In this document: positions 8,434-15,318 of the stretch, in pieces
Numbering within the stretch: the first letter of the stretch is position 1
Layout: the number at the start of each line of letters is the position of its first letter
DNA from: Lachnospiraceae bacterium
GTDB taxonomy: Bacteria; Bacillota; Clostridia; Lachnospirales; Lachnospiraceae
Assembly: GCA_015058015.1 (NCBI GenBank)
Contig: SVDM01000002.1
Location: 93,827-157,826, forward strand
Reading direction: 5' to 3'
Length of the DNA stretch: 64,000 nt
Position numbers and translations under genes: made by a program
Notes under the pieces: model-generated
The model's input: the letters and a program-made list of their open reading frames with translations, nothing else
Databases searched by the model: none
Told to the model about the DNA's origin: nothing

Positions 8434-9444
8434 GTGGAAGAAAGATATATATTTAAAAACATTAAGTCATATTATCTTAAACACACCCTTATTCCCCTTA
8501 TAGTACTGGCATTTTCAGTATTCCTGACCATATCATTTAAACTGACGGATGTCCTGTTTCCCGAGGTAGTGCGTAACGGTGCCGAGATCTCCGAGAAGAA
8601 TGAATATGTAGACATAGTAATTGACGAGATCTATCCCGCAGGCTACCAGATGATAAGCGGCAATTCCATCATGGGTAACTACTATTACGGCTTCTATAAC
8701 GGCAGATGTCTGTATGTACTCCTGCCCTTGTCCGAATACGACGGGGAGCCCTCCATGAAGAATTACCACATGTTCGGTAAACTCTCATATACAGGCAACA
8801 GCCTCACTAATATTACAAGTAAGATAAGTTCGGACCTTAACTGGTCTTCCAGGTCTTTGTCCAATTCATCCTATCCTTACGTCATCAGCAACATAGGAAC
8901 TCATCTTTTATTGGACAGACTTATAGCCATTATGATATTGCTTACAATTTTCGGCTCAGCGATAATCATAATATACGATTTCATATCCGCCTTTATACCC
9001 ACCCTGTCCCCGCCGGGACGAGGTCTGGCCAAATACGGCAAGGCAAAAGATTTGCTGCTTCAGGCAGACGACGAATTGTCAACCCTGCCTCAGCTTGCCA
9101 CGGAGGATATGTTTATTACAGAGCATTTCTTCATAGAAGTATCCACTTACGGAATAGCTATTGTTCCCATAAATCAGATAGTCTGGATCTACAAGCACAG
9201 TACACTCCATAAGCTGTTTAACTTCCATATCAGCATGTCTTACACCTTGCATATTTCCGCCCACAGGCAGTTCTACTTCAACTGCCCGAAGAATACCAAG
9301 ACGGACATCGACGGTATAATCGATTACCTGGCGGAAGCTAATCATAGTATTATTGTTGGATTCTCTCCGGAGAATAAGGCACTTGCAAAAGAGCGTACCG
9401 CCAACGACCCCGGCATCCGCACTTTCTTTAGAAATAACGCATAG
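8434..9444 (+). CDS. hypothetical two-TM membrane protein with C-terminal PH-like region
   Basis: A protein of about 336 residues with no recognised function. A hydrophobic helix near the N-terminus (about residues 18-38) is followed by an extracytoplasmic section of ~120 residues rich in Tyr, Asn and Ser. A second membrane helix lies around residues 160-185, and then a cytoplasmic ~130-residue domain. Its beta-rich pattern (Ile-Ala-Ile-Val-Pro-Ile-Asn-Gln-Ile-Val-Trp-Ile-Tyr) recalls bacterial PH-like domains; that is inference. I choose the GTG at 8434, with GGAGGG eight nt upstream, over an ATG at 8413 that has no ribosome site and would place the Shine-Dalgarno inside the gene. It stands alone with its own promoter and terminator. 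Confidence 0.7.
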   Translation: MEERYIFKNIKSYYLKHTLIPLIVLAFSVFLTISFKLTDVLFPEVVRNGAEISEKNEYVDIVIDEIYPAGYQMISGNSIMGNYYYGFYNGRCLYVLLPLSEYDGEPSMKNYHMFGKLSYTGNSLTNITSKISSDLNWSSRSLSNSSYPYVISNIGTHLLLDRLIAIMILLTIFGSAIIIIYDFISAFIPTLSPPGRGLAKYGKAKDLLLQADDELSTLPQLATEDMFITEHFFIEVSTYGIAIVPINQIVWIYKHSTLHKLFNFHISMSYTLHISAHRQFYFNCPKNTKTDIDGIIDYLAEANHSIIVGFSPENKALAKERTANDPGIRTFFRNNA

Positions 9445-9455
9445 AAGGCGAAAAT

Positions 9456-9490
9456 AAGGACATCTTTGCAACCGCAAAGGTGTCCTTTAT
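9456..9490. terminator. bidirectional terminator
   Basis: AAGGACATCTTTGC and GCAAAGGTGTCCTT form a 14-bp stem with one mismatch-type wobble and an AACC loop, between convergent genes; A and T tracts flank both sides. Confidence 0.85.
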
Positions 9491-9491
9491 A

Positions 9492-10544
9492 TTACAGATA
9501 TTTTTTCAAAAAAGAAATAAGGGTGTCCATCTCTTCATCTGTTCCAATGGTTATTCGAAGATAGTTATCAATCCTTGGCTTTTTAAAGTAACGCACGAAG
9601 ATATTCTCCTCTCGCAAAGCAGTAAAGATATCTTCTGCTTTTTTGGTTTTGTAGCTTGCAAAGATGAAGTTGGACTTAGAATCTGCAAAGGTAAATCCCA
9701 GAGTCTTTAGCTCTTTCTTTACTCTCTCCCTTGTAGCAACTATTCTATCTATAGTTTTCCTGAAATATTCCTCGTCTTCTACCGATGCCGCTCCCATGGC
9801 AAGGGATGTACGGTTCATGGTATAAGAGTTAAAGGAAAACTTGGCATCATTCAGGTACTTTATAATCTTCTTATCACCCATTGCATAACCTATTCTGGTA
9901 CCTGCCATAGATCTGGACTTTGAAAAAGTCCTTACCACCAGGAGATTGTCGAACTCACGAATAAGAGGCAGTGCTGTATCTCCGCCAAAGTCAATGTAGG
10001 CTTCGTCTGCAATTACCACCACATCACGGTTGTGTTCCAGGATTGTCCTGATACCCTCAAGACTCATCAATGCTCCCGTGGGAGCGTTGGGATTGGCAAA
10101 TACAACTCCGCCATTCTCTTCGAAATAATCCTCCGGCACAATATTAAAATCTTCGTCCAAAGCCTTGGTCTTATATGGAATCCGATAAAGCCCCGCCCAT
10201 ACATCATAGAAAGAATATGTGATGTCCGGGAATAAAATGGGCCGCTCTCCGTTAAAAAAGGTCAAAAAACACATGGACAATACATCATCCGAGCCCACTC
10301 CAACGAAGACATTCTCCTTATCTATCCCGTGGTACTTAGCCAGGGCAGATACCAGCACATCTGCCGTTGGATCGGGGTAGAGCCTTTCCTTATCCACATC
10401 ATAAGAAGCCAGAGCTTTTGCAACGCCGGGTGCCGGCGGATAGGGATTCTCGTTGGTATTAAGCTTTATCATGGATGTAAGCTTGGGTTGCTCCCCCGGA
10501 ACGTAAGGGACAACCTTTCGGACATTTTTCTCCCAATTACTCAT
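9492..10544 (-). CDS. hisC: histidinol-phosphate aminotransferase
   Basis: HisC transfers an amino group from glutamate to imidazole-acetol phosphate in histidine synthesis. The 350-residue fold-I PLP protein shows the N-terminal Leu-Asn-Thr-Asn-Glu-Asn-Pro-Tyr-Pro-Pro signature (residues 28-37), Asn-Pro-Asn-Ala-Pro-Thr-Gly (151-157), Asp-Glu-Ala-Tyr (180-183) and the PLP lysine Lys209 in Thr-Phe-Ser-Lys-Ser-Arg-Ser-Met-Ala-Gly. AGGAG precedes the ATG. It starts 9 nt after the second aminotransferase gene and shares its transcript. No other his genes are nearby, so an activity towards other substrates (for example aromatic amino acids) cannot be excluded. Confidence 0.88.
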   Translation of the reverse strand: MSNWEKNVRKVVPYVPGEQPKLTSMIKLNTNENPYPPAPGVAKALASYDVDKERLYPDPTADVLVSALAKYHGIDKENVFVGVGSDDVLSMCFLTFFNGERPILFPDITYSFYDVWAGLYRIPYKTKALDEDFNIVPEDYFEENGGVVFANPNAPTGALMSLEGIRTILEHNRDVVVIADEAYIDFGGDTALPLIREFDNLLVVRTFSKSRSMAGTRIGYAMGDKKIIKYLNDAKFSFNSYTMNRTSLAMGAASVEDEEYFRKTIDRIVATRERVKKELKTLGFTFADSKSNFIFASYKTKKAEDIFTALREENIFVRYFKKPRIDNYLRITIGTDEEMDTLISFLKKYL

Positions 10545-10553
10545 GTGTATCTC

Positions 10554-11750
10554 CTATTTCTTCTCTAATCCGAATTCTTTAGCCAGCTCAGCGAATCTGG
10601 GCATGGAGTTTACAATCTTCTCGTGGGATACGCAGTAAGCTATACGCACATAACCCGGCCATGCAAAGGATGAGCTGGGAACCAGAAGAAGGTTGTATTT
10701 CTTGGCAATATTACAGAACTCTTTATCATCATCTATGGGGGCCTTCATAAAGAGATAGAAGGCACCGTCGGGCTTCACGCACTCAAATCCCAGCTCTGTC
10801 AAACCGTTATATAAGGTCTTACGATTGTTGTCATAGTAAGAAATGTCGGTCTTGCAATCAAGACACTGCTCTATTACCAGCTGCATCAGGGAAGGTGCAT
10901 TGATAAATCCAAGGATTCTTGTGGCAATACCCATGGCAACAAAGGCATCCTCGTAATCATCAATTTCCGAAGGTACTACAATATATCCGATACGCTCTCC
11001 CGGAAGGGAAAGGGATTTGCTGTATGAATAAACCACTATAGCATTGTGATAATGCAAGGTTACATAAGGAACTTCCACCCCGTCATAGGCTAAGTCTCTG
11101 TATGGCTCGTCTGATACCATATAGATGCTTGTTCCGAATTCCTTTTCTTTTTTCGATAGAACCTCTCCCATAGCATCAAGGGTCTCTGCCGAGTAGATGG
11201 CTCCTGTAGGATTGTTGGGAGTATTTATTATAATGGCCTTTGTCTTAGCCGTAATCTGCTTAGCAAGATGCTCTAAGTTAGGCATAAAGGTCTTCGGATC
11301 ACTCTCAACCTCTACAATAACTCCGCCATAGTTTTCAACATAATTTCTATAATCAACAAAGTAAGGTCTTATTACCAAAACCTCGTCCCCCGGGTTTAAA
11401 ATGGTCTTTAGCACAACGTTAATTCCTCCGGCAGCACCCACAGACATAATGATGTTGTTCACTCCGAAGTTCGTTCCAAAGTCAGCATTTAACTTCTCAG
11501 CAATGGCCGTTCTTGTGGACTCGTAACCGGTATTGCTCATATAACCATGGATATATAAGGGGTCGTTCTCATTCACCACGTCAGCAATAGCATCGACAAC
11601 TTCGAAGGGTGCGGGAACATTGGGATTGCCAATGGAGAAATCAAATACATTCTCTGCGCCGTACTTCTTAGCCATAGCCTTGCCCTCTTCAAACATGGCA
11701 CGAATAACCGAATTGTTCTTGGTTAGACTTTTCATTTTATCTGATATCAT
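10554..11750 (-). CDS. class I/II pyridoxal-phosphate aminotransferase (AspAT-like)
   Basis: A 398-residue fold-I aminotransferase of the aspartate/alanine type. Key residues are Asn180-Pro181-Thr-Gly, Asp214 (pairs with the PLP ring nitrogen), Tyr217 and the PLP-binding Lys245 in Tyr-Ser-Tyr-Ser-Lys-Ser-Leu-Ser-Leu-Pro-Gly-Glu-Arg. The opening Asp-Phe-Ser-Ile-Gly-Asn-Pro-Asn-Val-Pro (about 37-46) is typical of the Clostridia branch often annotated as aspartate aminotransferase. It is the first gene of a two-gene unit with hisC. The exact amino donor is not decidable from sequence. A GAGGG ribosome site precedes the ATG. Confidence 0.85.
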   Translation of the reverse strand: MISDKMKSLTKNNSVIRAMFEEGKAMAKKYGAENVFDFSIGNPNVPAPFEVVDAIADVVNENDPLYIHGYMSNTGYESTRTAIAEKLNADFGTNFGVNNIIMSVGAAGGINVVLKTILNPGDEVLVIRPYFVDYRNYVENYGGVIVEVESDPKTFMPNLEHLAKQITAKTKAIIINTPNNPTGAIYSAETLDAMGEVLSKKEKEFGTSIYMVSDEPYRDLAYDGVEVPYVTLHYHNAIVVYSYSKSLSLPGERIGYIVVPSEIDDYEDAFVAMGIATRILGFINAPSLMQLVIEQCLDCKTDISYYDNNRKTLYNGLTELGFECVKPDGAFYLFMKAPIDDDKEFCNIAKKYNLLLVPSSSFAWPGYVRIAYCVSHEKIVNSMPRFAELAKEFGLEKK

Positions 11751-11873
11751 AATAAGCCCTCTTTCCTACTTACTTTAAGAATAAACCTTTATCGAACATA
11801 TTAGCAGACTCAAAGGAATTTATCAAGATAAAGCGTCAAAGAGTCTCTCTCCCATAAGGGAAATCCTTGCAAT

Positions 11874-11915
11874 ATACCCCTCTCATATGATAAATTAGTA
11901 ATCGAATGGGGGTAT
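11874..11915 (+). promoter_or_regulatory. inverted repeat over the ribosome site of the ArsR gene
   Basis: ATACCCC (11874-11880) and GGGGTAT (11909-11915) are a perfect 7-bp inverted repeat. The right arm is the Shine-Dalgarno GGGGG of the following gene, so the repeat could be an operator for the encoded regulator or an RNA hairpin hiding the ribosome site. Confidence 0.35.
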
Positions 11916-11920
11916 TAGTT

Positions 11921-12202
11921 ATGGATAATAATGAATACGAATTATTGGCCGATTTATTCAAGATATTCGGCAACTCCACAAGATTGCAGATTCTTCACGT
12001 TTTGGTTGAAGGGGAACTCTGCGTGGCTGACATATGCGAAAAATTGGGCATGAATCAAAGTGCCATATCTCATCAGCTAAGCATCTTAAAGCAGAATCGT
12101 CTGATCAAGAACAGACGTGATGGCAAAACCGTGTATTATTCACTTTTAGACTCTCACGTATTGACCATTGTAAATCAAGGATTAGACCATATTCATGAAT
12201 AA
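11921..12202 (+). CDS. ArsR/SmtB-family metal-responsive repressor
   Basis: A 93-residue winged-helix repressor. The HTH is clear (Val-Ala-Asp-Ile-Cys-Glu-Lys-Leu-Gly-Met-Asn-Gln-Ser-Ala-Ile-Ser-His-Gln-Leu). The C-terminal helix carries Asp-x-His followed 11 residues later by His and, three further on, Glu: the same Asp/His/His/Glu spacing as the alpha-5 zinc site of SmtB and CzrA. In the alpha-3 region only one of the two cysteines of the CadC/ArsR Cys-Val-Cys site is present, so zinc, cobalt or nickel sensing is more likely than arsenic, cadmium or lead. I choose ATG 11921, preceded by GGGGG, rather than 11906, which has no ribosome site. Its end overlaps the next gene by 8 bp, but no metal transporter is adjacent. 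Confidence 0.85.
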   Translation: MDNNEYELLADLFKIFGNSTRLQILHVLVEGELCVADICEKLGMNQSAISHQLSILKQNRLIKNRRDGKTVYYSLLDSHVLTIVNQGLDHIHE

Positions 12203-13001
12203 AGAAAACAACTCACAAACCGGAAATACGATTATTGCAGTCAGCATAATTATACTGCTGGCTGTTCTTCTGCTAATTGGTCTTAATACACATTCCGATA
12301 ACAATTCTAAGGCCTCCGTCACCGACGACGGCGACTTAGTTCTTGACTACTCCATAGATGTATCAGAAGAGAATAATGAAAGTAAGGCTACTTCGGAATT
12401 GCCGGACAGCTTAAAAGAAGTGCTATCACGAGGAGGCCGGTCCATAGAGTCAATTGACAAGGAAGGCATCTGCCAGCTGGTTACGGTAAGTTCTAACGGA
12501 ACAAGGGCTACCATCTCTCTCTTCGAGAAAGAGGGGGATACCTGGACGGAAGAAGAATCCCTTACCACCACCGGCTTTATCGGCAAGGACGGAGCTATGG
12601 CAAGCATCTCTGAAAAAACAAACGGGACTCCCCTTGGTCTCTTTCCCATAGGTCTGGCTTTCTATCAGGGCAGTGCCCCTGCCACGGGACTTGACACCTT
12701 TCGGATAACTAAGGGCACCTACTGGGTGGATGACCCTAATTCAAAATACTACAATCAAAGGGTTCAAGGAACAAAGGGCAAGGACTGGGACAGCGCCGAA
12801 GAGATGTGGAAAGTAGAGGAATACAAATGTGGCTTTGTAATAAACTACAATATGCCGGCCAAATATAACAAGGGTTCTGCCATATTCCTTCACATTTACT
12901 ACGAACCCACAGAAGGCTGTATAGGTCTTTCGGAAGATATGGTATTAAAATACCTGGCAAGACTCAAATCATCCGCCAATCCGTATATATTAATTGTTTA
13001 G
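12195..13001 (+). CDS. membrane-anchored L,D-transpeptidase (YkuD fold)
   Basis: L,D-transpeptidases make 3-3 peptidoglycan cross-links or attach proteins to the wall, using a catalytic cysteine outside the membrane. The 268-residue protein has one N-terminal membrane anchor (about residues 12-31), a low-complexity linker, and a C-terminal catalytic domain. The active-site pattern is His233 ... Thr239-Glu-Gly-Cys242-Ile-Gly-Leu-Ser, a variant of the usual His-Gly-Cys motif in which Thr-Glu replaces Ser/Thr-His, as in some divergent clostridial members. The start codon overlaps the ArsR gene by 8 bp, so translation is coupled and expression may follow the metal sensor. Family fairly sure; enzymatic competence plausible because Cys and His are kept. 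Confidence 0.8.
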   Translation: MNKENNSQTGNTIIAVSIIILLAVLLLIGLNTHSDNNSKASVTDDGDLVLDYSIDVSEENNESKATSELPDSLKEVLSRGGRSIESIDKEGICQLVTVSSNGTRATISLFEKEGDTWTEEESLTTTGFIGKDGAMASISEKTNGTPLGLFPIGLAFYQGSAPATGLDTFRITKGTYWVDDPNSKYYNQRVQGTKGKDWDSAEEMWKVEEYKCGFVINYNMPAKYNKGSAIFLHIYYEPTEGCIGLSEDMVLKYLARLKSSANPYILIV

Positions 13002-13022
13002 GCGGTATATAAGGGGAATATT

Positions 13023-14288
13023 ATGAAGAAAAACATAAGTATAAAAGATTATCCAAATATAGATTTTTCAAAGATACCCGGCACCGGCAAGGTGTACGAC
13101 GAGCTACCCTATCTTACTGATACGGACGCCCAACTTCTTGCAGTGCTTCCCATTGAGAGTGACTACTATCTACTCTTTGATAAGACGGTCTTCTTCCCGG
13201 AGGAAGGCGGCCAGAGCCCTGATAAGGGTATCATCTCCATATCCGGACAAGACATAGAAGTAACAGACGTTCACATCCAAAAGGCGGACGGCATTGAATA
13301 TATATTCCATCGGGTAAATGCCTCTGTGGGTGATTTTGTATGCGGACTTACTTCCGGTGCTTCGGCGACCATGTCCATAGACTGGTCCCACCGCTATTCC
13401 AACATGCAAAACCATAGTGGAGAGCACATCTTCTCGGGCTTAGTCCATAAGCACTTCGGCTATAACAATGTAGGCTTCCACTTAAGCGACAATTCCGTAA
13501 CCATGGACTATAACGGTCCCTTATCCCCGGAGGATTTGGCCAAATTAGAATATGAAGCCAATTACGTAATACGGGCCAACTTCCCTATACTTTGCGACTT
13601 TCCTTCCAAGGAGAAGTTGGAAAGTCTTGAATACAGAAGCAAGATAGAACTAGAGGGGAAAGTTCGTATCGTCACCATTCCGGAAGTGGATGTGTGTGCC
13701 TGCTGTGCCCCCCATGTCTTTTCAACCTGTGAGGTGGGTCAGCTTATAATCATCTCCTCCCAGAATTATAAGGGAGGAGTTCGAATCTCCATCCTGTGCG
13801 GAGAAAGGGCTTACGCTTATATAAGAGAGAACAAGGCCTACCTAGACGACCTATCTCATAAGATGGCCCTGCCCTATGATAAGATATCTAAGGAGATAGA
13901 TAAGCTGTATACAGAGATATCCGGGCTTAAAGCAGAAATCTTCAGTTATCAAAGGGAGCTTCTATCATATAAGCTTGATAAGCTGCCCCACTCCTACGCT
14001 GACATCTGTATCACCCCAGGTAAAACGGACTCTAGAGTAATGCGGGATACAATTAATGATTTGAAGGAAGACCGACCGGGATATTTAATGATACTCTCCG
14101 GAACCGACTCTTCTTACAACTATATAATGGGTTCTTCCGATAAGGATTGTCGAAAGGTTCTTAAAGAATTGCAAAAAGAATTGGATATAAAAGGTGGCGG
14201 TAAGCCTGAGATGATTCAGGGCTCCATCACCGAGCCTATGGACAAGATACGAGAGGTCTTGGAAAGATACTCTTTCGTAATAATCTAG
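13023..14288 (+). CDS. AlaX-type alanyl-tRNA editing protein with DHHA1 tail
   Basis: AlaX proteins are free-standing editing domains of alanyl-tRNA synthetase that hydrolyse Ser-tRNA(Ala) or Gly-tRNA(Ala). The zinc ligands His131-x-x-x-His135 (His-Ser-Gly-Glu-His) and Cys227-x-x-x-His231 (Cys-Cys-Ala-Pro-His) are present, as is the Gly-Gly-Gln-x-x-Asp loop near residue 62. The C-terminal ~130 residues, after a helical linker (about 275-320), resemble the DHHA1 domain of AlaRS, including a Gly-Gly-Gly-Lys-Pro-Glu near the end. Length 421 fits the long AlaX type. It follows the L,D-transpeptidase gene by 21 nt with an AAGGGGA ribosome site and is probably in the same transcript. Confidence 0.88.
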   Translation: MKKNISIKDYPNIDFSKIPGTGKVYDELPYLTDTDAQLLAVLPIESDYYLLFDKTVFFPEEGGQSPDKGIISISGQDIEVTDVHIQKADGIEYIFHRVNASVGDFVCGLTSGASATMSIDWSHRYSNMQNHSGEHIFSGLVHKHFGYNNVGFHLSDNSVTMDYNGPLSPEDLAKLEYEANYVIRANFPILCDFPSKEKLESLEYRSKIELEGKVRIVTIPEVDVCACCAPHVFSTCEVGQLIIISSQNYKGGVRISILCGERAYAYIRENKAYLDDLSHKMALPYDKISKEIDKLYTEISGLKAEIFSYQRELLSYKLDKLPHSYADICITPGKTDSRVMRDTINDLKEDRPGYLMILSGTDSSYNYIMGSSDKDCRKVLKELQKELDIKGGGKPEMIQGSITEPMDKIREVLERYSFVII

Positions 14289-14307
14289 AAGGGTACTTTT
14301 ATCCTAT

Positions 14308-14334
14308 TAATTAAACTTTCCTAAAGTCCGATAA
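14308..14334 (+). promoter_or_regulatory. SigD (sigma-28)-like promoter
   Basis: TAAT (14308-14311), 15-bp spacer, TCCGATAA (14327-14334). The flagellar sigma factor consensus is TAAA-N15-GCCGATAA, so 10 of 12 positions match. It lies about 70 nt before the following gene. Confidence 0.55.
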
Positions 14335-14406
14335 AGCATATGGAAAAGGATTGGTGTGCAAAAATGGATTTTTGAATCAATTTCAATATGAAAGGACGTG
14401 CATCAA

Positions 14407-15036
14407 TTGATAGCAACCAACTACTTAACCGGCTATTCCTTAAGATCATCCATGAATCCGGTGGCATTTAAAGATAATGTGAAAGCGGAGATAGAATCCG
14501 GTGGTGGAACTGATTTTAAAAGCGCTTTACGTGGACAGATTCAGCAGCTGGAATTAAAGGTATTAAGGGGAGAAACTACACCTAAGTTCGCCATTGGCGG
14601 TCAGGAGTTTTCCAACGATGAATGGAAGAAGCTTATTAACCGGGTTGATAATGCCATAGATCCGGAGGACAACTCTTCCATCGTTGATTACCTAAAGGGT
14701 GAGAAAAAGCAGTGTCCTTACAGTGGTCTGGCAAAGGACGGTATCATAGAATACAACGGGGTAATCTTTACATGCGACTATGATCACAATGCCATTTGTC
14801 TGGGATCCATGGCTGAAGGCGAGGATATAATTAATGTTAATCTTCCTTCAGGGGGTACCTTACGTATCAATGCCGACAATGTGGAACAAATCTCCCGTTG
14901 TGCAGGAATGTTTACTCCCGAAGACTTGAATGCCATCCTTCGTGCTATTCACGAGCATGAGCATACGAAAAACGCCCACTTTAAAACTGAGGACGATAGC
15001 AAGAAACACGCGATCGAACTGATGGGGGCTGTGTAA
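14407..15036 (+). CDS. hypothetical protein, possible flagellar-regulon member
   Basis: A soluble ~209-residue protein with no family I can name. It has no signal peptide. The N-terminus is polar, the middle (about 30-90) helical, and the rest mixed, with four cysteines (two in Gln-Cys-Pro-Tyr and Thr-Cys-Asp-Tyr) and a His-rich helix His-Glu-His-Glu-His near the C-terminus. A SigD-like promoter upstream suggests expression with late flagellar genes, so a role in flagellar assembly or chemotaxis is possible; that is inference only. The start is uncertain: AAAGGA sits 10 nt before TTG 14407, while a GTG at 14398 has only one nt of spacing. Confidence 0.65.
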   Translation: MIATNYLTGYSLRSSMNPVAFKDNVKAEIESGGGTDFKSALRGQIQQLELKVLRGETTPKFAIGGQEFSNDEWKKLINRVDNAIDPEDNSSIVDYLKGEKKQCPYSGLAKDGIIEYNGVIFTCDYDHNAICLGSMAEGEDIINVNLPSGGTLRINADNVEQISRCAGMFTPEDLNAILRAIHEHEHTKNAHFKTEDDSKKHAIELMGAV

Positions 15037-15058
15037 CCCTTCATCTTTATATATAATT

Positions 15059-15095
15059 AAGGGGCATCCGATTAACCGGACGCCCCTTATTTTAT
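15059..15095. terminator. bidirectional terminator
   Basis: AAGGGGCATCCG and CGGACGCCCCTT form a ~12-bp stem between convergent genes, followed by ATTTTATT on the plus strand. Confidence 0.85.
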
Positions 15096-15105
15096 TGTTC
15101 TTATC

Positions 15106-15318
15106 TTATTTCTCAATTCCAAGGAACTTGTAATCGCAGGATTCTACTGCAGCCTTTACTGCAGCCTCATCTAAGTCACCTGAAAGTGTAAGCACTGCAG
15201 TGCCTGCCTCGTGGCTGGCTGTTGCTTCAGACACAAAGGGAAGTGCCTCCATTGCTTTCTTTACGTGTGCCTCGCAGTGTCCGCACATCATTCCTTCAAT
15301 TTTAACTGTAGCTGTCAT
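15106..15318 (-). CDS. possible internally initiated CopZ-like copper chaperone
   Basis: Within the copA frame, an ATG at 15316-15318 is preceded at 7 nt by AGGAG (15326-15330) inside an AAAGGAGAA context, as good a ribosome site as any in the window. Initiation here would yield a free 70-residue protein with the CopZ motif Met-Met-Cys-Gly-His-Cys. This suggests that a former copA-copZ gene pair became one frame while the copZ translation start was kept, so both a fused and a free chaperone may be made. The sequence shows the site; the product is inferred. Confidence 0.45.
   Translation of the reverse strand: MTATVKIEGMMCGHCEAHVKKAMEALPFVSEATASHEAGTAVLTLSGDLDEAAVKAAVESCDYKFLGIEK

Noticed and set aside
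11751-11905. T-box upstream of the aminotransferase pair
   Set aside because: No AGGGTGGNACCGCG-like T-box sequence and no terminator-antiterminator pair are visible.
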